From assembly GCA_964594075.1 (NCBI GenBank), contig CAZQKW010000004.1, positions 1 through 64,000 on the forward strand: DNA of 64,000 bases, written 5' to 3'. Of this stretch, positions 26,025 to 35,067 are shown in pieces. Both the position numbers and the translations under genes were made by a program. Origin of the DNA: CAZQKW01 sp964594075. Its GTDB lineage: Bacteria; Desulfobacterota; WTBG01; CAIYCZ01. The notes beneath the pieces were generated by a model. The model had not been told where the DNA came from. It worked only from the letters and a program-made list of their open reading frames with translations, and did not search any database. Numbering within the stretch: the stretch's first letter is position 1; each line of letters opens with the position of its first letter.

Positions 26025-26696
26025 GACTGGGGTATCCTTTCTATTGCTCAGCGGGCACATTATGCCGCAGTCTGGCAGTGTTTGAGTGAGTATAAGAGAA
26101 AGATATGATTGTGTCAAGGGGGCGATAACAGGACGTTCCGCAAAAATTAGCCCTGCAATTCGGGTAACCTGCACGAAAACACCGAAACGCACGGGGAATA
26201 ATGGGGAAGATCAAAACAGAAGCGTCTGGGGGTTTTTCATTGCCACAACACAACCGTCTGTGCCAGGAACACGGCAGGTGCTGGTATATTATGCAGTCCC
26301 CAGACCCTCTGCATTGCCGGTGACGAAGGCTCTACCGGCTGCCTGCCCGGGGCAGAATACGCACGGTGCCGGGGTCGTGATGCCGGCGGATGAGCAGATT
26401 GGTGCGGCAGAGAAAAACCCCCAGACGCTTCTTCATCGCCAGCGATAAAATATTATGGGGAAAGTCCTGGGTGATAAGAGGACGTTACCCGAAATATCAG
26501 GGCTAATTTGGAAACACCCCTGATGAATATACCGTTGCAAAGATTTTAAACGTAGAGTATAGTTGCACTGTGCATATGTCGGCATGCCTGCTCACGCAAA
26601 GCAACAGCGCGGCGAATGGATTGCGGCAGTCAAACAAGCAGCGTATTGCTTGGCATATTTAACTTTTAAACGTACTTATTAAGGAGGTTTTATAGT
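26025..26696. other. Long intergenic region upstream of ilvC and leuB
   Basis: About 670 bp between divergent leuB and ilvC. It contains the inverted-repeat-bounded element at 26218-26432 and ~260 bp of ilvC leader with AAGGAGG directly before ilvC. Promoters for both genes should lie here; no T-box, leader peptide or riboswitch was recognised. Confidence 0.55.
26218..26432. repeat. 215-bp element bounded by a perfect 21-bp inverted repeat
   Basis: The arms 26218-26238 and 26412-26432 are exact reverse complements (AGAAGCGTCTGG.. core). The GC-rich interior has further inverted segments. Both ends and part of the interior recur, with an internal deletion, at 40190-40285. No transposase; it could be a MITE-like element or a structured RNA gene. 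Confidence 0.75.
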
Positions 26697-27797
26697 ATGG
26701 CACTCATTGATTTTGGCGGGGTAAAGGAAAACATTGTGACGCGCAAGGAATTTCCCATGTCAAAGGCGCGCAGGGTTTTAAAGAATGAAGTTATTGCCGT
26801 TATTGGTTATGGAGTGCAGGGGCCGGCACAGTCTCTCAATATGCGGGATAACGGATTCAACGTGATTGTCGGCCAGTCAAAAGCCTTTAAAAAAGACTGG
26901 GATCGCGCCGTCCAGGATGGCTGGAAACCGGGCAAAACGCTGTTTGATATTGAAGAAGCGGCGCAGCGCGGCACCATCGTAGAAATGCTGGTCTCTGATG
27001 CGGCGCAACGGGCCATTTGGCCGGTAATCAAAAAAAATCTTAAAACAGGCGATGCGTTGTTCTTCTCCCACGGATTTTCCATTGTGTATAAAGACCAGAC
27101 CAAGGTCATTCCCCCCAAAGACGTTGATGTTATCATGGTCGCGCCAAAAGGCTCTGGAACTTCGCTGCGCCGCAATTTCCTCTCCGGGGCGGGCATTAAC
27201 GCAAGTTTTGCGGTTGAGCAGGATGCCACGGGGAGAGCCCGCGAGCGTTGCCTTGCGCTGGGCATTGCGATAGGGGCCGGTTATCTTTTTCCCACCACGT
27301 TCAAAAATGAAGTGTACAGCGACTTGACCGGAGAGCGCGGCGTGCTGATGGGGGCTCTTGCCGGCATCATGGAAGCACAGTATGAGACTTTTCGCAAACA
27401 CGGACATTCGCCCAGCGAAGCATTTAATGAGACCGTTGAAGAGCTCACCGAAAGCCTGATTAAACTGGTTGGTGAAAATGGCATGGACTGGATGTATCTT
27501 AATTGTTCCGCCACAGCACAGCGCGGAGCGCTTGATTGGAAGCCAAAGTTTAAAAAGGCCGTCATGCCGGTATTTGAGGAGCTGTATAAAAGGGTGGTAT
27601 CAGGTGAAGAAACCAGGCGGGTTCTTAGTTCGTGCGGCAAACCGAATTACCAGGAGCAATTGAAAAAAGAGCTTGCTGCAATGGCAAACTCTGAAATGTG
27701 GCGTGCCGGTAAAGCAACCCGCGCTCTGAGACCAAAGGAGCCGGCGAAGAAAACCTCGGCAGCGACCAAAGGGCTGGCGGGAAGGAAAACATATTGA
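26697..27797 (+). CDS. ilvC: Ketol-acid reductoisomerase
   Basis: NADPH- and Mg-dependent isomeroreductase converting acetolactate to dihydroxyisovalerate (valine/leucine) and the 2-hydroxybutyrate analogue (isoleucine). 366 residues. It has the Rossmann motif GYGVQGPAQSLNMRDNG, then FSHGFSIVY, MVAPKGSG, and the metal ligands in SDLTGERGVLMG and EAQYE. The sequence style (YGVQGPAQ, LRRNFL) resembles the KARI form of Bacteroidetes and plants more than the common HGHAHA type. A basic C-terminal tail (RPKEPAKKTSAATKGLAGRK) is unusual. Perfect AAGGAGG precedes the ATG and a strong terminator follows. It is inverted relative to all other ilv/leu genes. Confidence 0.95.
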   Translation: MALIDFGGVKENIVTRKEFPMSKARRVLKNEVIAVIGYGVQGPAQSLNMRDNGFNVIVGQSKAFKKDWDRAVQDGWKPGKTLFDIEEAAQRGTIVEMLVSDAAQRAIWPVIKKNLKTGDALFFSHGFSIVYKDQTKVIPPKDVDVIMVAPKGSGTSLRRNFLSGAGINASFAVEQDATGRARERCLALGIAIGAGYLFPTTFKNEVYSDLTGERGVLMGALAGIMEAQYETFRKHGHSPSEAFNETVEELTESLIKLVGENGMDWMYLNCSATAQRGALDWKPKFKKAVMPVFEELYKRVVSGEETRRVLSSCGKPNYQEQLKKELAAMANSEMWRAGKATRALRPKEPAKKTSAATKGLAGRKTY

Positions 27798-27811
27798 GCG
27801 AAGATTTTACC

Positions 27812-27848
27812 AAAAAAAAGGCAGGGCCTCAATACCCTGCCTTTTTTT
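27812..27848 (+). terminator. Rho-independent terminator of ilvC
   Basis: A8-GGCAGGG, loop CCTCAATA, CCCTGCC-T7. It begins 15 bp after the ilvC stop and works in either direction. The same GGCAGGG/CCCTGCC stem occurs at 61436-61465. Confidence 0.93.
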
Positions 27849-28077
27849 CATAATACAACACCATCTTTTTCAATGTTCTGATGAAACGGCATCACGCGAT
27901 AGAGCGCGCTATTCCAAGCGGAGCGGCTGCATATAACCGAACAAATGACTTCTCCAAATTCCCCTTCGATGTCATACAGCCGATGGCGGATTTTGTCTTT
28001 TCGCTCATTCAGTTACCGAGCTTTCACGTAAAATCAACAAATCCCAGTCTGAGTCCGCTGTCTCTGCATTTTTTCCC
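27848..28077 (-). pseudogene. Remnant of a MNT-type nucleotidyltransferase domain protein
   Basis: On the minus strand a frame reads TADSDWDLLIL, the GS-less metal-binding DxD part of a minimal nucleotidyltransferase, and soon meets a stop. The next frame continues with NERKDKIRHRLYDIEGEFGEV, SAWNSALYRVMPFHQNIEKDG, the usual C-terminal half of the family, to TGA at 27848. The N-terminal GSxARG segment is missing. So this is a truncated, frameshifted relic, probably of an antitoxin-like MNT/HEPN nucleotidyltransferase. Confidence 0.6.
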
Positions 28078-28094
28078 CTGACCATATTTTTATT

Positions 28095-28589
28095 TTATAG
28101 ATGCGCCGTTTTCTTCACATAGTTCATCAACCCGCCGGCATTCAACAGCGATTGCATGAACTCCGGCACAGGCTGGGCTTTAAGTATTTTGCCATTTTTG
28201 CTCATAATTATCTCGCCCCGATCGAGCGAAACCGTTACTTCATCGCCTTCCTCAAGATTGTCAAACGCCTCATGACATTCAAGTATCGGCAAGCCCATGT
28301 TAAATGCGTTGCGGTAAAAAATGCGGGCAAAGCTTTTTGCAATCACGCAGGCAATGCCCGCTGCTTTAATGGCGATGGGCGCATGCTCGCGCGAAGACCC
28401 GCAGCCAAAATTTGCTCCGGCGACCATAATGTCTCCTGGTTTTACTTTGGACGGAAAAGCCGGGTCGGCATCCTCCATGCAATGTTTGGCAAGCTCTGCA
28501 GGATCCGAGGTATTCAGATACCGCGCCGGAATTATTGCATCGGTATCAATATTGTCGCCAAACTTCCAAATTTTTCCTTTAATTGTCAT
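28095..28589 (-). CDS. leuD: 3-isopropylmalate dehydratase small subunit
   Basis: 164-residue swivelling domain that with LeuC isomerises 2-isopropylmalate to 3-isopropylmalate. It opens IKGKIWKFGDNIDTDAIIPARYLNTSDP and carries GANFGCGSSREHAPIAIKAAG, both diagnostic. Length fits the short aconitase-swivel (LeuD/HacB type) found in bacteria and archaea whose LeuC is ~420 residues, as here. 160 bp after leuC. Substrate follows from leuA context. Confidence 0.95.
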   Translation of the reverse strand: MTIKGKIWKFGDNIDTDAIIPARYLNTSDPAELAKHCMEDADPAFPSKVKPGDIMVAGANFGCGSSREHAPIAIKAAGIACVIAKSFARIFYRNAFNMGLPILECHEAFDNLEEGDEVTVSLDRGEIIMSKNGKILKAQPVPEFMQSLLNAGGLMNYVKKTAHL

Positions 28590-28749
28590 AGCGTTAAACC
28601 ATTTGTTTATTTTCAGACGATGTTTCCTTCCCCCTCTGGATGTGTCGCAATGGCCTAAAATGTCTGCATTAATTATTCACCTTCACCCCAGCCCTCCCCT
28701 ATCAAAAGGGTGAACGCTATGCCGGCTTAGCTTCTTTTTCAACCGCATG

Positions 28750-30009
28750 CTACAGCTCATCCGGTGAGCCGATACGGCCAAGCACGGCTGACGCAGCCGC
28801 GATCGCCGGATTGGCGAGAAACACTTTGCTTTCCGGGTGCCCCATCCTGCCGACAAAATTCCGGTTGGTTGTGGCTATGGCTGTCTCTCCTTTTGCCAGA
28901 ATGCCCATATGGCCGCCGAGGCATGGGCCGCACGTTGGAGTGCTGATTGCCGCCCGCGCATCAAGGAAGATTTCCAGCAGTCCTTCCTTCAGCGCTTGCT
29001 GGTATATGCTTTGGGTTGCAGGGATGATTATAAGCCGCACCCCTTTCGCAACTTTTCTGCCTTTCAGCACCTGTGCCGCAACCCGCAAATCTTCTATCCT
29101 GCCGTTGGTGCAGGAGCCAATAACCGACTGGTTGATCGGCACTGTGCCCACCTGGCTTATCGGCCGCGTGTTCGCAGGCGAATGGGGAAAGGCTACCTGT
29201 GGCTCGATGGCGCGTGCGTCATAGCGCCGGATTTCTGCATATGCCGCGTCAGGATCGCTTTTTATAATTGGAAACTCACGCGTGGTGCGCTCGCACACAA
29301 ACCTAAGGGTTTTATCATCAGGAATAAAAATACCGCACTTGCCCCCGGCCTCAATAGCCATGTTCGCCATGGTTAGACGACCCTCAACCGAGAGCGCAGC
29401 AACGACCTCGCCGGTAAATTCCATCGCTTTGTAGCGCGCCCCCTCCACCCCAATATCGCCAATAGTATACAGTATCAGGTCTTTGCCGGTCACCCATGGC
29501 CGCACTGTTCCTGTATAGACAAACTGTATTGTTTCCGGAACTTTGAACCATGCCCGACCGGTAATCATTGCTGCCGCCACATCAGTGCTGCCGACGCCGG
29601 TGGCAAACGCCCCTAAAGCGCCATAGGTGCAGGTGTGGCTGTCAGCGCCAATCACCACATCGCCGGGGACCACCAGCCCCTTTTCCGGAAGGAGGGCATG
29701 TTCAATACCCATTTCGCCAATTTCGAAATAGTGGGTGAGGTTCTGCGCGCGCGCAAACTCGCGCAGAATGCGACACTGCTCTGCAGATGCAATATCCTTA
29801 TTGGGCGTGAAATGATCCGGAACAATAACAACCTTTTCGCGATCAAATACTCGTTGTGCTCCTGCCGCTTTGAACTCTCGGATCGCGATCGGGGCGGTGA
29901 TATCATTTGCCAGCACTAAATCAACCCGTGCCTCAATGAGCTGTCCCGGCTTAACAACATCAAGCCCTGCATGCTGCGCCAGAATCTTTTCTACAATCGT
30001 CATACCCAT
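28750..30009 (-). CDS. leuC: 3-isopropylmalate dehydratase large subunit
   Basis: About 419-residue aconitase-family catalytic subunit with a [4Fe-4S] cluster. Cluster cysteines are in SCTNGR and TCGPCLGG. Other motifs are PDHFTPNKD, GADSHTCTYGALGAFATGVGSTD and the terminal NRNFVGRMG. The start is placed at ATG 30009 (MGMTIVEKILAQHAG); ATG 30003 is equally possible, and a TTG at 30027 is less likely. Partner of leuD just downstream. Confidence 0.95.
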   Translation of the reverse strand: MGMTIVEKILAQHAGLDVVKPGQLIEARVDLVLANDITAPIAIREFKAAGAQRVFDREKVVIVPDHFTPNKDIASAEQCRILREFARAQNLTHYFEIGEMGIEHALLPEKGLVVPGDVVIGADSHTCTYGALGAFATGVGSTDVAAAMITGRAWFKVPETIQFVYTGTVRPWVTGKDLILYTIGDIGVEGARYKAMEFTGEVVAALSVEGRLTMANMAIEAGGKCGIFIPDDKTLRFVCERTTREFPIIKSDPDAAYAEIRRYDARAIEPQVAFPHSPANTRPISQVGTVPINQSVIGSCTNGRIEDLRVAAQVLKGRKVAKGVRLIIIPATQSIYQQALKEGLLEIFLDARAAISTPTCGPCLGGHMGILAKGETAIATTNRNFVGRMGHPESKVFLANPAIAAASAVLGRIGSPDEL

Positions 30010-30186
30010 ATTTAATCCAGCCGACAAAGAAATGCCCCACCAGAATGCGGGGCAGAAGATGTTTCAAAACCCTGATCACAAAACCCTAAATTCTCAATCC
30101 TGGGTTTTATAACCGATTTTTACCTGTTTAAATGTAAGAATTGTGCTCTCATCTTGGTAGCGTTTGGCTTTTGGTTAAAGCAGTTA

Positions 30187-30280
30187 CCGGCGGTGCGAGT
30201 GATAGCTGTGGCAAACACCACGACCTGTTCCGACGAGCACTACGCTCGAACAAATGAATCAGAAGCCAAATATCTTTGGC
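30187..30280 (+). repeat. Dispersed ~100-bp repeat, copy 2
   Basis: Counterpart of 22346-22447, sharing CGAACAAATGAATCAGAA and AAATATCTTTGG, here between leuC and leuA. The rest of this 300-bp gap shows only low-complexity sequence. Confidence 0.65.
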
Positions 30281-30310
30281 CAGAATTTAGAAATTAGTAT
30301 TGCGGATTTT

Positions 30311-31864
30311 TTAACGGGATATTTTTTTAACCGCACGTTTCTTGAAATGCTCAAGGCGGTTCAGCGCATTGACATAGGCCAACACGCTTGCCATAATGAT
30401 GTCAGTGTGGGAACCCTGTCCCACCACCACACAGCCGTCTTCCGCAAGCCGCACGGTAACTTCCCCTTGGGCATCAGTCCCGCCGGTAATAGAGTTTACC
30501 GCATACTTAAGCAAAGTGCTCTTGGTTTTGGTAATTTTTGCTATTACTTTAAACGCCGCATCAACCGGCCCGTCGCCAAAGCCCACATCCTTAATAACCG
30601 TGCCCTCCACTTCCATTTCCACCGTTGCCGAGGGGATTGCAACCGTGCCGCTCATGACGTTCATATTGAGCAGTTTGTATTTATCTGGCACGCGGAAACT
30701 CACTTCGGCAATGATGGCCTCTATGTCTTCGTCGTATATGTCTTTTTTCTTATCTGCAAGCTCCTTGAAACGCGCAAACGCCTCTTTCAGTTCCCCCTTT
30801 GAAAGCTTATAGCCCAGCTCTTGTGCGCGGGCTGCGAAGGCGTGGCTTCCCGAGTGCTTGCCAATAACCAGCGAGCTTTTGGCAATGCCGATAGACTCAG
30901 GGGTCATGATTTCATAGGTTCTTTTTTCTTTCAGCAGGCCGTCTTGATGAATGCCGGATTCATGGGCAAACGCATTGGCGCCCACTATCGCTTTATTGGG
31001 CTGGACGGGCACACCGGTAATAGATGTGATAAGCCTGCTGGTGGCATAAATTTTTTCTGTGACAATCCTGGTGTCGACACCAAACTGGTCCCGGCGTGTG
31101 CGGAGAATCATCACGATCTCTTCCATAGAGGCATTACCAGCACGCTCGCCGATGCCGTTGATGGTGCACTCCACCTGGCGCGCACCGTTGACCACGGCTG
31201 CAAGCGAATTCGCCACTGCCAGTCCCAGGTCATTGTGACAGTGAACACTGACGGTTGCCCGGGAAATATTAGGCACATGCTCTCTGATATAACGAATCAG
31301 CGCGCCAAACTCATCGGGCACCGCATAGCCGACCGTATCCGGAATATTTACCGTAATCGCGCCGGCATCAATAGCAGCTTCAAGCACGGTGCACAAATAA
31401 TCGCGGTCAGAGCGCGTCGCATCCATGGCAGAAAACTCAACGTTGGGCGTATATTTTTTTGCGCGCCGGACTGCCTTGACCGCCATGTCCAAAACTTCTG
31501 AGCGGGTTTTCCCGAGCTGGTATTTTAAGTGAATATCAGAAGTTGAAATAAAGGTGTGAATGCGGGGATATTTTGCACTTTTGATAGCGTTCCAGGCTGT
31601 GTCAATATCTTTATCAATTGCCCGGGCAAGCCCGGCAATTTCACATTTTTTTAGAGCACGCGCGATTTCCCGCACTGCCGCAAAGTCGCCGGGCGACGCT
31701 GCGGGAAAACCGGCTTCAATAATGTCCACCCCCAATGCCTCAAGCTGCCGCGCAACCCGGAGTTTTTCCTGCATATTCATGGTGTTGCCCGGCGACTGCT
31801 CGCCGTCTCTGAGCGTGGTATCAAATATTTTTACCCAATCAGTGTTTGTTTTTCTGCCAGTCAT
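30311..31864 (-). CDS. leuA: 2-isopropylmalate synthase
   Basis: First committed leucine step, condensing acetyl-CoA with 2-oxoisovalerate. About 517 residues: a TIM barrel with FDTTLRDGEQSPG, EAGFPAASPGD and HCHNDLGLAVANSLA (metal ligands HxH). A C-terminal LeuA regulatory domain (from ~residue 385, KYKLLNMNVMSGT) implies leucine feedback inhibition. ATG 31864 (MTGRKTNTDW) is chosen over 31894; either way the gene start overlaps the end of pssA, implying coupling. Confidence 0.96.
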   Translation of the reverse strand: MTGRKTNTDWVKIFDTTLRDGEQSPGNTMNMQEKLRVARQLEALGVDIIEAGFPAASPGDFAAVREIARALKKCEIAGLARAIDKDIDTAWNAIKSAKYPRIHTFISTSDIHLKYQLGKTRSEVLDMAVKAVRRAKKYTPNVEFSAMDATRSDRDYLCTVLEAAIDAGAITVNIPDTVGYAVPDEFGALIRYIREHVPNISRATVSVHCHNDLGLAVANSLAAVVNGARQVECTINGIGERAGNASMEEIVMILRTRRDQFGVDTRIVTEKIYATSRLITSITGVPVQPNKAIVGANAFAHESGIHQDGLLKEKRTYEIMTPESIGIAKSSLVIGKHSGSHAFAARAQELGYKLSKGELKEAFARFKELADKKKDIYDEDIEAIIAEVSFRVPDKYKLLNMNVMSGTVAIPSATVEMEVEGTVIKDVGFGDGPVDAAFKVIAKITKTKSTLLKYAVNSITGGTDAQGEVTVRLAEDGCVVVGQGSHTDIIMASVLAYVNALNRLEHFKKRAVKKISR

Positions 31865-32678
31865 GTTTTGTTTCCACTTGGGAAAGCAGCGCATTGCTGC
31901 CGGTAACCTTGTGGGATTTTGGTTTTTTTACAAGATGAAATACATAGGTTGTCGGCCCGGAAAGCACGTAGGCAAAACTAAGCGCGAAAAACATAATATG
32001 CGGCGCCGCGACCACAAAAAAGATTAATAACACCACAAAAATAAGGGCATTAAATGGCTTTCTCCGCGCAAGCTGCAAATCCTTAAAACTGTTGTATTTT
32101 ACCGTGCTCACCATGAGACCCGAGAGGAGATACGAAATAAGCAGCAACGGAATTTGCACCATCTGGGGTTCAATCTCAAAGTCGGCAAGGAAAATAGTGA
32201 CCGTTGCAATCAGCAGTGCAGCCGCCGGAATAGGCAGCCCTTGAAAATATTTGCTCTCTACGGTATTTATCTGGACGTTAAACCGCGCCAGACGAATGGC
32301 CCCGCAGGCAACATAGAGAAAACCGGCAAGCCAGCCGAGCCGTCCTAACGGCTGCAATGCCCACCAGTATATAAGCACGCCCGGGGCGATGCCAAACGCA
32401 ACCAGATCAGAGAGCGAATCGTACTCCACCCCGAACCGTGTCGTTGAGTGCGTAATGCGTGCGACCCGCCCATCAAGATTATCAAATATGCCGGATACCA
32501 GAATTGCCCAGGCTGCTTTCACAAATTCACCGTTGAGCGTTGCCACGATGGAATAAAATCCTGCCAGCATACTGAGCGAGGTAAGAAAACTCGGAAGAAT
32601 ATACACGCCCTTTTTAATCGTGTTCACCCTCTGGTTTTTGGCATTCCGCTGTTGTTGGTATGATACTTTTTCCTGCAT
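31839..32678 (-). CDS. pssA: CDP-diacylglycerol-serine O-phosphatidyltransferase
   Basis: Integral membrane enzyme making phosphatidylserine, precursor of phosphatidylethanolamine. 279 residues, with the CDP-alcohol phosphotransferase motif FDNLDGRVAR...G..YDSLSDLVAFG (D-x2-DG-x2-AR-x8-G-x3-D-x3-D) and about six to eight hydrophobic segments. It lies within the ilv/leu genes, as in many Deltaproteobacteria where psd-pssA separate ilvC from leuA; here no psd (decarboxylase) is present. Start ATG 32678 follows ilvN by 27 bp. Confidence 0.94.
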   Translation of the reverse strand: MQEKVSYQQQRNAKNQRVNTIKKGVYILPSFLTSLSMLAGFYSIVATLNGEFVKAAWAILVSGIFDNLDGRVARITHSTTRFGVEYDSLSDLVAFGIAPGVLIYWWALQPLGRLGWLAGFLYVACGAIRLARFNVQINTVESKYFQGLPIPAAALLIATVTIFLADFEIEPQMVQIPLLLISYLLSGLMVSTVKYNSFKDLQLARRKPFNALIFVVLLIFFVVAAPHIMFFALSFAYVLSGPTTYVFHLVKKPKSHKVTGSNALLSQVETKHDWQKNKH

Positions 32679-32705
32679 GGGCTTAAATCATGAATATGCC
32701 GCCGA

Positions 32706-33197
32706 TTATGCTTTGCGGTCTTTGCTTTCTCGGGTTAAGGCAACTTTTCCGGTGCGCGCAATTTCTTTTATGCCGAGCGGTTTAAACAGTTCTATAATGG
32801 CTCTGATCTTATCTTCGTCGCCGGTTACCTCAATGGTATAATAATGGGGGCTTATGTCAACGACCTTCCCGCGAAAAATATCTATAATGCTTAACACTTC
32901 TGAGCGTTTGCTGTCATCAACGGTCACCTTAATCAGCGCCATTTCCCGCCCGACATAGTCGCCATTTTCAAGATCAATAACTTTTATGACATCGATAAGC
33001 TTATTAAGCTGCTTGATAATCTGTTCTATGAGCTGGTCGTCGCCGCGCGTCACCAGCGTCATCTGTGATACCGTGGGGTCAAGGGTTTCGTTCACTGCCA
33101 GACACTCGATATTAAACCCTCGTCCGCTGAACAGGCCGGCGACACGGGCAAGAACGCCCGGTTTGTTGTCAACCAGAACTGAGATCGTATGCCGCAT
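32706..33197 (-). CDS. ilvN: Acetolactate synthase small (regulatory) subunit
   Basis: 163-residue regulatory subunit with an N-terminal ACT domain (ISVLVDNKPGVLARVAGLFSGRGFNIECLAVNET), the site of valine feedback control, and the typical C-terminal domain (KVTVDDSKRSEVLSIIDIFRGKVVDIS). It is the IlvH/IlvN length class of ~160. AGGA lies seven bases before the ATG. It immediately follows ilvB (56-bp gap). Confidence 0.96.
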   Translation of the reverse strand: MRHTISVLVDNKPGVLARVAGLFSGRGFNIECLAVNETLDPTVSQMTLVTRGDDQLIEQIIKQLNKLIDVIKVIDLENGDYVGREMALIKVTVDDSKRSEVLSIIDIFRGKVVDISPHYYTIEVTGDEDKIRAIIELFKPLGIKEIARTGKVALTRESKDRKA

Positions 33198-33253
33198 ACT
33201 GTTTTCCTGTTATCGCTAAGCTTATAGCGCACCGCGGTGCGCAATCAGCTTTC

Positions 33254-34933
33254 TTAAAGAAGGATCATTTTATTAATCGGTGCGCCTGCTGGAACTATGG
33301 GATACACGCCCTCTTCGCTTTCCACGATAAATTCCATAATAACGGTTTTGGGCGTTGACAGTCCCTTTTTAATAACTGTTTCTACTTCCTCCGGCTTTGA
33401 TGCGCGCAACCCGACCGCCCCATACGCTTCCGCCAGTTTTACAAAGTCAGGATGCGTGTGAAACAGTGATTGGGAATACCGCTTATCATAGAAAAGCTCC
33501 TGCCACTGCCTGACCATTCCCAAACAGTGGTTGTTGAGGATGACGATTTTCACCGGTAGCTGGTATTGAACTGCTGTCGCCAGTTCTTGAATGTTCATTT
33601 GAATACTTCCATCCCCGGCAATGTCAATGACTGTGCGCTCAGGATACGCCACCTGGGCGCCGATGGCTGCCGGGAATCCATACCCCATGGTGCCCAGACC
33701 GCCTGAGGTCAGGAGTGTGCGCGGCTGGTCAAAGGTGAAAAATTGTGCCGTCCACATCTGATTCTGGCCAACTTCAGTGGCAATAATACAATCACCCTTG
33801 GTGATTTCATAAATCTTCTCTATGACCTGCTGCGGCTTTATATTGGGCCCGGGTTTATAGGCCAGCTTATGGGTTGTTTTCCACTGATTAATTTCCGCAA
33901 ACCATTCCGTGCGCCCTTCTTTCTTAATCTTTTCCTTGCTGATCAGCGCAAGACAATCTTTGAGAATTTCCCTGACATCGCCGACGATCGGAATATCAAC
34001 TTTTATATTTTTACTGATGGATGTCGGGTCAATGTCCATGTGGATAATCTTTGCTGCTGGCGCAAAGGTATTAAGATCGCCGGTTACCCGGTCATCAAAC
34101 CGCGCCCCAATGGCAATCAACAGGTCACAGTGCGTAACCGCCATGTTTGCCCAGTAGGTGCCATGCATGCCTAACATGCCCAGACAGAGCGGATCTGATC
34201 CGGGAAATCCGCCGAGCCCCATCAGCGTCGTCGTAACCGGTATATTGAGCTTTTTGGCAAACAATAACAGCTCTTTTGACGCATTGGCAGAAATAACCCC
34301 GCCGCCGGCATAAATCACCGGCCGCCGGGACTTTTGAATTTCCTCCATCGCCCGCACAATCTGGCGTTTGTTGCCCTTGTAGGTCGGCCGATAGCTGCGC
34401 ATCGCAAGCTGTTCAGGATAATGAAACTCGGTGCTTTCTCTGAGAACATCTTTAGGCAGATCGACCAGAACCGGTCCCGGCCGTCCGGAGTGCGCAATGT
34501 AAAAGGCTTCCTTAATAACGACCGCCAGTTCTTTGACGTCGCGCACCAGATAATTATGCTTGGTGCACGGTCGGGTGATGCCGACGATATCTGCCTCCTG
34601 AAAGGCATCGTTGCCGATGAGCAAGGTCGGCACCTGCCCGGAAAAAACAATCAGCGGAATGGAATCCATGTAGGCAGTGGCAATCCCGGTAACGGTATTC
34701 GTGGCACCCGGACCGGAGGTCACAAGACAAACCCCTACTCTTCCCGTAGCCCGTGCATACCCGTCTGCGGCATGCACCGCAGCCTGTTCATGACGAACCA
34801 GGATATGCTGGATTTTGGCATCATACAGATGATTGTAAATATCCAGCACCGATCCGCCGGGATACCCAAATATGACTTTCACCTGCTCCCGCTGCAGGCA
34901 CTCTAAAAAAATTTCAGCTCCTTTGAGTTTCAT
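33254..34933 (-). CDS. ilvB: Acetolactate synthase large subunit
   Basis: ThDP- and FAD-dependent catalytic subunit, condensing pyruvate to acetolactate or acetohydroxybutyrate. About 559 residues from ATG 34933 (MKLKGAEIFLECLQ), the usual family start; an ATG three codons earlier and a TTG at 35005 are also open. Motifs: VIFGYPGGSVLDIYNHL, the catalytic Glu in HEQAAVHAADGYARATG, and the ThDP site GDGSIQMNIQELATAVQ...NN. It is first of the ilvB-ilvN-pssA-leuA run. Confidence 0.96.
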   Translation of the reverse strand: MKLKGAEIFLECLQREQVKVIFGYPGGSVLDIYNHLYDAKIQHILVRHEQAAVHAADGYARATGRVGVCLVTSGPGATNTVTGIATAYMDSIPLIVFSGQVPTLLIGNDAFQEADIVGITRPCTKHNYLVRDVKELAVVIKEAFYIAHSGRPGPVLVDLPKDVLRESTEFHYPEQLAMRSYRPTYKGNKRQIVRAMEEIQKSRRPVIYAGGGVISANASKELLLFAKKLNIPVTTTLMGLGGFPGSDPLCLGMLGMHGTYWANMAVTHCDLLIAIGARFDDRVTGDLNTFAPAAKIIHMDIDPTSISKNIKVDIPIVGDVREILKDCLALISKEKIKKEGRTEWFAEINQWKTTHKLAYKPGPNIKPQQVIEKIYEITKGDCIIATEVGQNQMWTAQFFTFDQPRTLLTSGGLGTMGYGFPAAIGAQVAYPERTVIDIAGDGSIQMNIQELATAVQYQLPVKIVILNNHCLGMVRQWQELFYDKRYSQSLFHTHPDFVKLAEAYGAVGLRASKPEEVETVIKKGLSTPKTVIMEFIVESEEGVYPIVPAGAPINKMILL

Positions 34934-35067
34934 GCTGCACATTGTGTCAGGTAAAGACCCTGATGATTGCACCGCGGCATCATCCTCATTGTTATCCTCA
35001 AACAATACGGCGCGCTATATTGTATATATCATAATCCCGGCCGGTATTGCCAATTTTCCCGGCGGCA

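Noticed and set aside
26086..26448. 120-codon plus-strand ORF
   Set aside because: It runs through both arms of the inverted-repeat element and has no ribosome site or family resemblance; the resemblance to a frame near 40.2 kb reflects the shared repeat.
26440..26696. T-box or branched-chain amino-acid riboswitch upstream of ilvC
   Set aside because: No T-box consensus, specifier-loop structure or terminator/antiterminator pair could be recognised.
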